Positions 1 to 8,023 of a stretch of 59,055 nt of DNA are shown here, piece by piece. Source of the DNA: CAUJIW01 sp963205175 (GTDB taxonomy: Bacteria > Pseudomonadota > Alphaproteobacteria > Sphingomonadales > Sphingomonadaceae). Where the stretch lies: NCBI GenBank assembly GCA_041060555.1, contig JBEUDS010000022.1. One strand, 5' to 3'. The notes under the pieces were generated by a model, which saw only the letters and a program-made list of their open reading frames with translations, did no database searches and was not told where the DNA came from. Every line of letters starts with the position of its first letter. Within the stretch, counting starts at the first letter, position 1. A program made the translations under genes and the position numbers.

Positions 1-64
1 GCAAAACCTCAACCTGCCGAAGCTTCGTGACGATCTCGTCGGGCTTGTGTCGCTTGTTTGCCAT
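1..64 (-). CDS. IS3-family transposase OrfA, N-terminal fragment (runs off window)
   Basis: Only about 21 codons are visible. The peptide begins MANKRHKPDEIVTKLRQ and matches the conserved start of the OrfA helix-turn-helix protein of IS3-family elements, which binds the IS ends. A GGAGG ribosome site lies a few bases before the ATG. In intact IS3 elements OrfA is followed by an overlapping OrfB with the DDE catalytic core, made by programmed frameshifting; that part lies outside the window. Family assignment rests on the N-terminal motif only. Confidence 0.75.
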   Translation of the reverse strand, partial: MANKRHKPDEIVTKLRQVEVL

Positions 65-127
65 TGTGGTCCTCCTTCATGGTCAAAACCATACTTCAAG
101 GTGGACCCGTTCAATGGGGGTGGATCA
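1..127 (-). mobile_element. Terminal part of an IS3-family insertion sequence, inserted in asnB
   Basis: Only one end of the element is inside the window; it continues beyond base 1. Read on the minus strand, the putative terminal sequence starts at about 127 with TGATCCACC and runs into a leader with a strong GGAGG ribosome site (around 70-75) and the start of a transposase OrfA. The TG start is typical of IS3-family ends. The outer boundary is inferred from where the asparagine synthetase homology stops, immediately beyond it. The other end and any target duplication cannot be seen. Because the window begins inside the element, a contig break at a repeated IS is also possible. Confidence 0.75.
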
Positions 128-495
128 TACATGCCTTCCAGCTTCAGCCAGGCGTCATCGCCCCACTGCCGGTAGGCCGCCAGCAGCGTCTCGGTGTCGC
201 TGTGGGTCGTGAAGCGATGCCCGGCCGCCTCCAGCGCCGGCCGCAGCGCCCGATGATTATAGATTTCTCCATTGAAAACAATGACATGACGACCATCCGG
301 GCTCTGCATCGGCTGGTGACCACCGGCCAGGTCGACAATGCTGAGGCGACGCATCCCGATGCCCAGCCGGTCCTCGGCGAGGAACAGGCCGCCATCATCC
401 GGCCCACGGTGAAAGATCGCGTCGCACTGATCGGCAACGGCGGCGCGCAGCCCCTCGCGACTCCGCCGTGGATACCAGCCCGCAATGCCACACAT
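128..495 (-). pseudogene. asnB: Asparagine synthetase (glutamine-hydrolysing), 5' fragment cut by IS
   Basis: The minus-strand frame starts MCGIAGWYP, placing the catalytic Cys2 of a class II glutamine amidotransferase right after the initiator. It continues with the RGPD, NGEIYNH and SDTE motifs that bind glutamine in the AsnB glutaminase domain. Homology ends after about 122 codons at LEGM, just where family members continue with an aromatic-Ala-Phe stretch, and the IS3 end begins there. The ammonia channel and ATP-pyrophosphatase synthetase domain are therefore missing from this side. AsnB-type proteins without other context are often found in polysaccharide or peptide modification loci. 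The frame stays open through the IS to the window edge, so a chimeric peptide is possible, but a functional synthetase is not. Confidence 0.8.
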
Positions 496-726
496 CCGCT
501 CTGCCCCGATTATTTTCCGTCACCGGCGCCGCGCTGATCTGGTCAGGACACCGGCTGCGAGACGGGCTGTATCAGACAAATGGCCACCTCGCTAGGATAG
601 GCGGTCACGCCCGATCTGCCGAGCGGCCAGCCCACCGTCGCCCTGTCACCACCGCCACCGGCGAACGCCTGCCCCATGCCCAGGCTCTGGCAACGTCTCC
701 GCACGTGGTCACACGGACGCCATTGC

Positions 727-753
727 GTCACCGCGCTGTCAGAAAAGTGTCAC
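727..753 (+). promoter_or_regulatory. Pho-box-like site, three GTCA units at 11-bp spacing
   Basis: GTCA occurs at 727-730, 738-741 and 749-752, exactly 11 bp apart. The units at 736-742 (CTGTCAG) and 747-753 (GTGTCAC) match the PhoB half-site CTGTCAT at 6/7 and 5/7, separated by the expected four A-rich bases. The site ends about 50 bp before the receptor start codon, a suitable position for PhoB activation. The rest of 496-801 shows no convincing gene. Together with the downstream PhoD gene this supports phosphate-starvation control; PhoB binding is inferred. Confidence 0.6.
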
Positions 754-801
754 GCAATAACGGTACAGACTCGTTCCGTAATAGACACGGGACCAGAGAT
801 C

Positions 802-3159
802 ATGACCAAAGCTGCATATGTTGCGTCTTCCCTGCTGTGCACGGTGGCGCTGCCAGTGCTTGCCCAGACGCAGGCCACCCCCACCGCCGCTCCTAATGCC
901 GGCGCCCCTGCCGCCGCCGAGGCATCCGCCGAGACGTTCGAGTATGCCGGCGAGATCATCGTCACCGCCCAGAAGCGCGCCCAGCGCATCTCCGAGGTGC
1001 CGATGGCGATCAGCGCCTACGACGGCGCCTTCCTCGACCAGATCGGCGCCACCGAACTGGTGCGCATCGCGCAGATCACCCCCGGCGTGACGCTGCAGCT
1101 GCAGGACCGGCTGCTGCCGGGCATCTCGATGCGCGGCATCACCTCCGACGACACCTCGCCGGCCGCCGAGCCGCGCGCGGCGCTGTTCCAGGACGGCGTG
1201 CCGATCACCCAGATCGCCTCGGCCTACACCGAAATGTTCGACATCGACCGCGTGGAAGTGGAAAAAGGCCCGCAGTCGACGCTGCACGGCCGCTCGGCGC
1301 TCAACGGCGGCATTTCGGTGTTCCAGAAAATGCCCACCGACACGCTGGGCGCCGAGTTCAAGGGCGGCATCGGCGACCATGAGTACAAGCTGCTGCAGGG
1401 CGTGGTGAACCTGCCGCTGTCGGAGAGTTTCGGCGTCCGCGTCGGCGCGCTGATGCACAAGCAGGACGGCTTCCTGAAAGACAGCGAAAGCGACGCCACC
1501 TACAACAACGTCGACAGCAAGGCGCTGCGGCTGACCGCTCGCTACGCGCCGACCGAGGTGTTCTCGTTCCGCTTCGCCGGCAGCTACGACTATGACGACA
1601 CCGACAGCGGCGGCGCCTTCAAGTCCGGCCTGTTCGTGCCGCTCGACCAGACCACCGGCGCGGTGGCCGGCGACACCCGCTTCTGGACGCCGACCCACAT
1701 CGGCACCTTTGGCGAGATGCCGGACGCCTACAGCCGGCGCAAGGTGCTGGGCCTGAGCGGCACCACCGACATCCGCCTTGGCGACCACCTCGCCGTCACC
1801 GCCATCACCGGCTATCGCTGGTACACCGCCTGCCAGGCCGGCGACATCGACGGCACGCCGACCAACATCATCGCCTACGAGCAATGCAACGGCGGTCGCC
1901 AGGTATCGCAGGAAGTGCGGCTGAACATCACCGATCTCGGCCCGTTCGAGGGCTTTGTCGGCGCCAGCTACTTCCATGCCCGCAACACCTTGGCGGTCGA
2001 CCTCGGCTCCGACGAGCGCGCGGTGGCGCTGCTGCTCAACGGCACGCTGCGGGCCCGCGCGCCGACCGGGCTGACCAACAGCCAGATCAACACCCTGCTG
2101 GGCGCGCGCGCCAGCGCGCTCAAGGCCTTCCACGTCGACCACAAGGAACAGACCGCCAGCATTGACACCTACGACCTGTTCGCCGATGGCACCGTGCACC
2201 TCACCGACCAGCTGGAGGCCTTCGCCGGCGGCCGCGTGACATGGGACAAGAAGGACGTGTCACTGCTGGCCAACACGCCGCTGGGCGTCTCCCGCCTCAC
2301 CGGCCGGGGCCTGCTGATCACCTCGACCCCGGGTGGCGAGGCGATCAGCGGCGCGCACAGCTCGACCCTGCTCACCGGTCGCGCCGGTCTGCGCTTCGTG
2401 CTCGATCCGACGATCAATTTCTATGCCGTCTATGGCATCGGCAAGCGGCCGGAGGTGCTGGAACTGACCTCGGCCGGCACCAGCTCGGTGACGCCGGAGG
2501 AAACGCTGAAGTCGGCCGAGGCCGGCGTGAAGGTGCGGCTGTTCGACGGCCGGCTGATCGGCGACGCCTCGGTCTACCACTACAAATATTCCAACTTCCA
2601 GACCATGCAGCGCCTGAACGGCGTGCTGGTGTCGTTCAACGCCGGCGCCGCCAGCGCCACCGGCATCGAGGCGCAGGCCAACTGGCGGGCGACCGAGTGG
2701 CTGTCGCTGTTCGGCACCTTTGCCTACAACCACGCCCGCTTCGGCGCCGGCGCCTATGAGGGCAACCGCTTCCGCAACAGCCCGGACACCAAGTTCGCCC
2801 TCGGCTTTTCCGCCGAGGCGCCGCTGTCGGCCGGCACGCTGAGCCTGTCGCCGATGTACAGCTGGCAGTCGAAGATCTTCTTCTCCGACGACAACGACCG
2901 CGCCGACCTGCAGGTGCGTTCGCCGGCCGCCTTCTCCGATACCACGGTGGACGAATATCAGAAGAGCTACGGCCTGCTGAGCGCCAAGCTCGGCTTCGAA
3001 CCCCGCGAGGGCAACTGGTCGGTGGCGGTGATCGGCGACAATCTGCTCGACACCAAGTACATCGTCGATGCCGGCAACACCGGCGACGTGTTCGGCATGC
3101 CGACGTTCGTCAGCGGCACGCGGCGCGCCGTGCGCTTCGAGCTGTCCATCAAGCTGTAA
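802..3159 (+). CDS. TonB-dependent outer-membrane receptor, Pho-linked
   Basis: A 785-residue receptor that should import a scarce substrate across the outer membrane using TonB/ExbBD energy. Residues 1-22 form a signal peptide ending in a Leu-Ala-Gln stretch. A TonB-box-like IIVTAQKR is at about 52-59, followed by a plug with the typical VEVEKGPQSTLHGRSALNGG segment and a beta-barrel ending in an aromatic-poor ELSIKL terminus. ATG 802 was chosen over an in-frame ATG 42 codons upstream because the signal peptide starts here and the earlier start would lie upstream of the Pho-box-like site. It precedes phoD by 73 bp on the same strand, so the ligand is probably a phosphate ester or another phosphorus compound. 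The exact substrate is unknown. Confidence 0.88.
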   Translation: MTKAAYVASSLLCTVALPVLAQTQATPTAAPNAGAPAAAEASAETFEYAGEIIVTAQKRAQRISEVPMAISAYDGAFLDQIGATELVRIAQITPGVTLQLQDRLLPGISMRGITSDDTSPAAEPRAALFQDGVPITQIASAYTEMFDIDRVEVEKGPQSTLHGRSALNGGISVFQKMPTDTLGAEFKGGIGDHEYKLLQGVVNLPLSESFGVRVGALMHKQDGFLKDSESDATYNNVDSKALRLTARYAPTEVFSFRFAGSYDYDDTDSGGAFKSGLFVPLDQTTGAVAGDTRFWTPTHIGTFGEMPDAYSRRKVLGLSGTTDIRLGDHLAVTAITGYRWYTACQAGDIDGTPTNIIAYEQCNGGRQVSQEVRLNITDLGPFEGFVGASYFHARNTLAVDLGSDERAVALLLNGTLRARAPTGLTNSQINTLLGARASALKAFHVDHKEQTASIDTYDLFADGTVHLTDQLEAFAGGRVTWDKKDVSLLANTPLGVSRLTGRGLLITSTPGGEAISGAHSSTLLTGRAGLRFVLDPTINFYAVYGIGKRPEVLELTSAGTSSVTPEETLKSAEAGVKVRLFDGRLIGDASVYHYKYSNFQTMQRLNGVLVSFNAGAASATGIEAQANWRATEWLSLFGTFAYNHARFGAGAYEGNRFRNSPDTKFALGFSAEAPLSAGTLSLSPMYSWQSKIFFSDDNDRADLQVRSPAAFSDTTVDEYQKSYGLLSAKLGFEPREGNWSVAVIGDNLLDTKYIVDAGNTGDVFGMPTFVSGTRRAVRFELSIKL

Positions 3160-3173
3160 CCGACAGGGTTCAG

Positions 3174-3197
3174 GGGAGACGGTGGCCGCCGTCTCCC
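3174..3197 (+). other. Intercistronic hairpin between receptor and phoD
   Basis: A perfect 9-bp stem (3174-3182 with 3189-3197) and a 6-nt loop lie between the receptor stop and the phoD ribosome site (AGGAG at about 3220). There is no T-run, so it looks more like a transcript-stability or partial-attenuation element than a strong terminator. Confidence 0.4.
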
Positions 3198-3232
3198 GCC
3201 CCGCCGGTGGCGGGACACCAGGAGACAAGACA

Positions 3233-5032
3233 ATGACCGTGACCGTCGATCGTCGCAAGGCGCTGGGAGGATTGGCCGGCATCGCCGCCTGCCTGACACT
3301 GAGCGGCACCGCCCGCGCCGCCAGCCGTGACGAGGGGCGGTTCCTGCACGGTGTCGCCTCGGGCGATCCGCTGCAGGACCGGGTGATCCTGTGGACCCGG
3401 GTGACGCCGGACCGGCCGGACGCCGCCCGCCTGACGGTCGAGTGGGAAATCGCCACCGACGCCGCGTTCCGCCACATCGTCGGCCGGGGCCAGGCGGAGA
3501 CTGGCGCTGAACGCGACTTCACGGTCAAGGTCGATGCCGCCGGGCTGCGGCCGATGACGCGCTACCATTACCGTTTCCGCAGCGGCGAGCGCCTGTCGCC
3601 GGTCGGCCAGACCCAGACGCTGCCCGCCGGCCGGGTTGACCAGATGGTCATCGCCGTGGCCTCCTGCGCGCTGTATTCCTGCGGCTTCTTCAACGGCTAC
3701 CGCGAAATCGCCAACCTCCCCCGGCTCGACCTGGTGCTGCATCTGGGCGACTACATCTACGAATATGGCGGCGCGCCGGACCAGCTCGGCATGACCATCG
3801 GCGAAAAAATCGGCCGGGTGCCGCTGCCACTCAACGAGGCGGTGACGCTGGCCGACTATCGCCAGCGCCACGCCTGCTATCGCGCCGACCCCGACCTGCA
3901 GGCCGCGCACGCGCGCGCGCCGTGGATCTGCGTGTGGGACGATCATGAAGCCGCCAACGACAGCTGGCCCGGCGGCGCGCAGAATCACGATGCCGGCGAA
4001 GGCGACTGGACCACGCGGCGGGACGCCTCGGTACAGGCCTATCTCGAATGGATTCCCCTCCGCGAGCCGGCGCCCGGTCAGCCGCGCACGGCGATCAACC
4101 GCACCTTCGAGCTGGGCGATCTCGCGACACTGGTGATGCTGGAAAATCGCTACATGGGGCGCAGCCGGCAGGTCGACCTGCGCAATCCGAAAGATGTCGC
4201 CTGGCAGGCGGTCGATCTCACCGATCCGGCCCGGCCGGCCGTGGTCACCGACCGGGCGCTGGCGGCACGCCTGCTGGGTGCCGCCGCCAAGGGCGAGCCG
4301 CTGCCGGCGCCCTATGACCTGCGCGTCGACGTCGAGTCACTGCGCCGGGCCATCGCCGACCCCAGCCGCTCGGTGCTGGGCGACGTGCAGGAAAACTGGC
4401 TGCGCGACCAGCTGCGCGCCTCCGCCAGCGCCGGCAAGCCGTGGCAGCTGATCGGCAACGAGGTGGTGATGGCGCGCACCACCGGCGCCGACATCATCGG
4501 CGCGTTCGGCCCGGAACGCTGGAGCCGGGCGATCCAGGCGGCGGCGCCCAAACTGCGCCCGTGGCTGAAGCAGATCGCCACCCTGCCCGCCGACATTCCC
4601 TTCGAATTCGACGGCTGGAACGCCTATCCCGGCGCGCGGGCACGGATGAACGCCATCCTGTCGGAAGCCGGCGTACGCCCCATCGTGCTGTCCGGCGACA
4701 GCCATGCCTTCTGGATCAACGAACTGTCGGATGCAGCGCATCCGCGCCTCGCCGCCGAAATCGGCACCACCGCCATCACCAGCAGCAGCCTCGGCAACAT
4801 GCTGGGCAATGTCGAGCTTGGCCCGGCCTTCACCGAGGGCTGCCCGGAAGTGCTGTACTGCAACCAGCTGACCAAGGGCTTCGCCCTGCTGACGCTGCGT
4901 GCCGACGAGGCGCGGGTCGACCTCATCGGTCTGTCCACCGTGCTCAGCCGCTCCTACCAGGCCTTTACGCTGAAAAGCGCGCGCATACGCCCCGGCGCCA
5001 CCGGCGGCATCGCCGCGATCGACTGGCTGTGA
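3233..5032 (+). CDS. phoD: PhoD-family alkaline phosphatase/phosphodiesterase
   Basis: A 599-residue PhoD-type metallophosphoesterase expected to release phosphate from organic mono- and diesters in the periplasm. It begins with a twin-arginine-type signal (Arg7-Arg8 then a hydrophobic stretch to about residue 30), typical of PhoD, which folds with its metals before export. Metal-site motifs are visible: LGDYIYEYG at about 170, WDDHEAAND at about 236 and SGDSHAF at about 487. Length fits the longer PhoD class. ATG 3233 follows an AGGAG site; an in-frame upstream start would overlap the receptor and lacks the signal. Co-orientation with the receptor and the Pho-box-like site indicates a phosphate-starvation operon. 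Confidence 0.9.
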   Translation: MTVTVDRRKALGGLAGIAACLTLSGTARAASRDEGRFLHGVASGDPLQDRVILWTRVTPDRPDAARLTVEWEIATDAAFRHIVGRGQAETGAERDFTVKVDAAGLRPMTRYHYRFRSGERLSPVGQTQTLPAGRVDQMVIAVASCALYSCGFFNGYREIANLPRLDLVLHLGDYIYEYGGAPDQLGMTIGEKIGRVPLPLNEAVTLADYRQRHACYRADPDLQAAHARAPWICVWDDHEAANDSWPGGAQNHDAGEGDWTTRRDASVQAYLEWIPLREPAPGQPRTAINRTFELGDLATLVMLENRYMGRSRQVDLRNPKDVAWQAVDLTDPARPAVVTDRALAARLLGAAAKGEPLPAPYDLRVDVESLRRAIADPSRSVLGDVQENWLRDQLRASASAGKPWQLIGNEVVMARTTGADIIGAFGPERWSRAIQAAAPKLRPWLKQIATLPADIPFEFDGWNAYPGARARMNAILSEAGVRPIVLSGDSHAFWINELSDAAHPRLAAEIGTTAITSSSLGNMLGNVELGPAFTEGCPEVLYCNQLTKGFALLTLRADEARVDLIGLSTVLSRSYQAFTLKSARIRPGATGGIAAIDWL

Positions 5033-5088
5033 ACCGGATTTCAGGGACGGGATGATCTGGTCGGCGGCAGGCCCGCCCGCCTGTGGCC

Positions 5089-5694
5089 TCACGCCGCCGG
5101 CGGGCGCGTCACCAGCGCGATCGCCTGATCGACCAGGCTGTCGATCTGCGCCTGCGTCAGCGACACGCGGCGGAACGTCAGATGATACATGAAGCTGCCA
5201 ATCAGGGTGTGCATCACGAAATTGAGATGCGCTTCCGGCGCGTCGGGGGCGAGGCGGCGCAGTTGCGTGAAATAATAGGGCGTGATGCCGGCCAGATGGG
5301 CATCGAGCGCCTGGGCGATTTCCGGTGAGGTATGCGCCACCGAGGCAACGTTGAGCAGCGCGCTGCCGCGTTCGCCCGACAGATAGGTGACGCCGATTTT
5401 CACCAGATCGCGCAGGGCCTCGCGCGGCGTTATTTTCTGCTCGTCCGGCGGTGCCAGCGACAGCAGCGTATTGCGCAGCACCGAGGCGACCAGGTGAACC
5501 TTCGAGGTGTAACGGCGATAAATGGTCGGCCGGTTGCAGCCGACTTTCGCGGCAATCGCCTCGAACGTCAGGGCATGATAGCCCTCGTTCGCCAACAGCT
5601 GCCAGGTCGCGGCCTCGATCCGGCGGCTTTTTTCAAGGTCCATCGGCCTGCCCGGCCGGCGCTTGTCCATCGTCGTCGCCGAAATTCCATCCAT
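5089..5694 (-). CDS. TetR/AcrR-family transcriptional regulator
   Basis: A 201-residue one-component regulator. An N-terminal helix-turn-helix (about residues 20-75, with FEAIAAKVGCNRPTIYRRY as the recognition region) precedes a helical ligand-binding domain of the TetR C-terminal type. It converges on phoD with a 56-bp gap and its promoter faces the phosphonate module. The start at 5694 is uncertain; an in-frame ATG at 5670 gives a protein beginning MDKRRPGRP. Ligand and targets are not deducible. Confidence 0.85.
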   Translation of the reverse strand: MDGISATTMDKRRPGRPMDLEKSRRIEAATWQLLANEGYHALTFEAIAAKVGCNRPTIYRRYTSKVHLVASVLRNTLLSLAPPDEQKITPREALRDLVKIGVTYLSGERGSALLNVASVAHTSPEIAQALDAHLAGITPYYFTQLRRLAPDAPEAHLNFVMHTLIGSFMYHLTFRRVSLTQAQIDSLVDQAIALVTRPPAA

Positions 5695-5940
5695 GACATC
5701 ACGGTATGGAAGACGTACGCCGCCAGCGCAACCCCCTCAACGAGGCCAGCCAGCAGGCCGCCCGTCATGCGCGCCCATCAGCGGTCGGGGGTCACATGCA
5801 CACACAGCGGCATCGCAAGGTGCCGCGGCACGACCCAACCCGGATGGGGCTTCATGACACCGCCTCATGGCCCGGACGGGATCGCGACAAGACAACCCAC
5901 CATCACGCGCGGGCGGGCGTTCAAAACCCGTGACGCCATC

Positions 5941-5973
5941 GATCCACCGAAATATTCGTCAGATCGATCGATA
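5941..5973 (+). promoter_or_regulatory. Candidate LysR operator upstream of phnX (copy A of shared motif)
   Basis: Within the 365-bp gene-free stretch 5695-6059. The block GATCCACCGAAAT (5941) is followed 26 bp later by ATCGATA (5967-5973). The intergenic region next to the LysR gene has GATCCATCGATAT and ATCGATA at the same 26-bp offset (10273-10305); about 23 of 33 positions agree without gaps. It lies 87 bp before phnX. Binding by the neighbouring LysR protein is inferred from the shared motif. Confidence 0.5.
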
Positions 5974-6059
5974 AACACCGGATTGATCATGAGCATAAAT
6001 GTCATGCACGAAGCTTATGCGCTTCCAGCGAGGCTCACTGGTCAAGGACAACGGCAGGC

Positions 6060-6902
6060 ATGGCAACATCAAAGGCAAACACACCCTCCGTGATAACACC
6101 CGACGCCGTTTCGACCGTGATCTTCGATTGGGCCGGTACGGTTCTTGACTTCGGTTGCGTGGCCCCGGTCGCCGCGTTTCGACAGGCTTTTTCCGAGCAG
6201 GGGCTGGACATCAGCGAGGCGGAAGCACGCGCCCCCATGGGCTCGGCGAAGCGCGAACACATCGAGCTCATTCTTGCCCAACCCGATGTGCAACAGCGGT
6301 GGCGGCGCACGCATGGCGGCCCATCGCTTGCCGTCGATGTCGACCGCCTCTACGACGCCTTTCTGCGCGTGGATGCCGAGATCTCTGCACAGTACAGCCG
6401 TTTGATTCCCGGCACGCTGGAGACCATTGGCGTGCTCCGCGATCAGGGGATCGCGGTTGGCAGCACGACCGGCTACCCGCGCAGCATCATGGCCACGCTC
6501 GCGCCACTTGCGCAAGCGCAGGGCTACAGTCCGGACTTCTGCGTGACCGCGGATGAAGTCGCACACGGACGACCCTGGCCGGACATGCTGCTCGCCAACG
6601 CCCTGGCGCTCAACGTTCGGGACGTCCGTACCTGTGTCGTTGTCGACGACAGCCCGAGCGGCCTGATCGCGGCGCGTGCCGCCGGCATGTGGGCGGTGGG
6701 TGTTTCGGTGAGCGGCAACGAGGTGGGGATGTCGCTTGAAGGCTGGTCGGCACTTGATGAGGCCGCACAAGCCCGACTGCGCCAAGCGGCGGAGGACAAA
6801 CTGGAGAAGGCAGGTGCCCACTATGTGATCGACAGCATCACGGAACTCCTGCCGGTGATCCAGAATGTCAGCGAGCGACTGCAGGCCGGAGACAGGCCTT
6901 GA
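6060..6902 (+). CDS. phnX: Phosphonoacetaldehyde hydrolase (phosphonatase)
   Basis: A 280-residue HAD-superfamily enzyme that splits the C-P bond of phosphonoacetaldehyde to acetaldehyde and phosphate in the cytoplasm. The nucleophile Asp23 is in FDWAGT, and the Schiff-base lysine unique to phosphonatases is Lys64 in APMGSAKREHIE. HAD motif III/IV acidic residues are in VVVDDSPSG. Length matches the family. It is the first gene of a three-gene operon: its stop overlaps the next start (TTGA). No 2-aminoethylphosphonate aminotransferase (phnW) lies in the module, so phosphonoacetaldehyde is probably supplied by the following alcohol dehydrogenase. The operon is preceded by a candidate LysR operator, and no Pho box was seen. 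Confidence 0.92.
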   Translation: MATSKANTPSVITPDAVSTVIFDWAGTVLDFGCVAPVAAFRQAFSEQGLDISEAEARAPMGSAKREHIELILAQPDVQQRWRRTHGGPSLAVDVDRLYDAFLRVDAEISAQYSRLIPGTLETIGVLRDQGIAVGSTTGYPRSIMATLAPLAQAQGYSPDFCVTADEVAHGRPWPDMLLANALALNVRDVRTCVVVDDSPSGLIAARAAGMWAVGVSVSGNEVGMSLEGWSALDEAAQARLRQAAEDKLEKAGAHYVIDSITELLPVIQNVSERLQAGDRP

Positions 6903-8023
6903 GTCAGTGGACATTTCACAATCCCGTCAAGATCCATTTCGGCAAGGACGCCTTCCGGGAAATCAGCGCCCTCACGAGAGCGCGGCCTTACGTGCTGGTC
7001 ACACATCCGGATGCGGCGATGAAGCCCTGGATCGAGGCGCTCCGGGCGTCTTGCGGAGCCCCACTGCTGACAATCGACGGCATCGAACCGAACCCCACGT
7101 TGGACATGCTGGCCCGCATCACCGCGCAGTTGGCCGATTCAGGAGTCAGTCCGGAGATGTTCGTGGCACTCGGCGGAGGCTCGGTCATCGACTCCACCAA
7201 GTTCCTTGCCGCCAGTGGCGGTCGGTTTCATGACCTGCTCCAGGCAATCGAAACCGGCGCGCCCCTTTCCGAGCAGTCGTTGCCATTCGTCGCCATACCG
7301 ACGACGGCGGGGACAGGCAGCGACCTCACCAAATGGGCGACGATCTGGGACACCGTCGGCGGGCGCAAGCTATCGCTCGAACGGGAGGACATCTACGCCG
7401 AGGCAACCATCATTGATCCGATGCTCACGACGAGCCTCCCCTGGCCGGTCACGCTGGCGAGCGGTCTTGACGCGCTCTCTCATGCACTGGAGAGCATCTG
7501 GAACATTCACGCCAGTCCTATTACCCGCGACTTCGCGATCAGGGCCACGACTGACATCATGAATGCCCTGCCCCGCCTGCGCGACAATCTCAGTGACATG
7601 GGAGCCCGTTCGCAGCTCGCCCGTGGCGCGCTTCGTGCTGGTCTTGCGTTTTCCAATACACGCACCGCAGTCGCCCACAACATATCCTACCCGATTACGT
7701 TGCATCACGGCGTCCCGCATGGAATCGCCTGTTCCTTCTGCCTGCCGGACGTGATGATAGCCGCCATCGGCGTTGATTCAGACTGCGATGCCGCGCTTGA
7801 AGAGATTTTCGGCGATCTTGGCGATGCGCCTTTCTGGCTTCGCGCCTTTCTCACCGGCCTGGGTGTTCCGGCAACGCCGCATGCATTGGACATTCCCCGC
7901 GATTCCTGGCGGCGCTATGTGGAGGCAGCCTTCGCAGGGCCGCGCGGGCGCAACTTCATCGGATCGGCGGATCGATTCCCCTACGCCGGCATCCAGCCGG
8001 TGTCCCAATGTGGCAGAGGATGA
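6899..8023 (+). CDS. Iron-containing alcohol dehydrogenase, phosphonoacetaldehyde reductase-like
   Basis: A 374-residue group III metal alcohol dehydrogenase. Asp191, His195, His260 and His274 have the spacing of the iron ligands of FucO-type enzymes, and GGGSVID is the NAD(P)-binding loop. The PTTAGTGSDLTKWATIWD segment resembles enzymes annotated as phosphonoacetaldehyde reductase (PhpC type), which interconvert phosphonoacetaldehyde and 2-hydroxyethylphosphonate. Next to phnX the catabolic direction makes sense: oxidising 2-hydroxyethylphosphonate to the PhnX substrate. This direction is inference. The start is TTG 6899, overlapping the phnX stop, with a GGAGA site upstream; no closer ATG exists. 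The 3' end overlaps the MFS gene. Confidence 0.85.
   Translation: MSQWTFHNPVKIHFGKDAFREISALTRARPYVLVTHPDAAMKPWIEALRASCGAPLLTIDGIEPNPTLDMLARITAQLADSGVSPEMFVALGGGSVIDSTKFLAASGGRFHDLLQAIETGAPLSEQSLPFVAIPTTAGTGSDLTKWATIWDTVGGRKLSLEREDIYAEATIIDPMLTTSLPWPVTLASGLDALSHALESIWNIHASPITRDFAIRATTDIMNALPRLRDNLSDMGARSQLARGALRAGLAFSNTRTAVAHNISYPITLHHGVPHGIACSFCLPDVMIAAIGVDSDCDAALEEIFGDLGDAPFWLRAFLTGLGVPATPHALDIPRDSWRRYVEAAFAGPRGRNFIGSADRFPYAGIQPVSQCGRG

Noticed and set aside
676..801. Earlier in-frame start for the first receptor
   Set aside because: It would place the Pho-box-like site inside the gene and bury the signal peptide 42 residues in.
739..2199. Long minus-strand open frame across the first receptor
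   Set aside because: It is a codon-position shadow of high-GC coding DNA: low complexity, Arg/Gly/Val rich, no family motif. The plus-strand receptor has signal peptide, plug and barrel.
5695..6059. Pho box before phnX
   Set aside because: Isolated GTCA sequences occur, but none repeat at 11-bp spacing; LysR-type control fits better.
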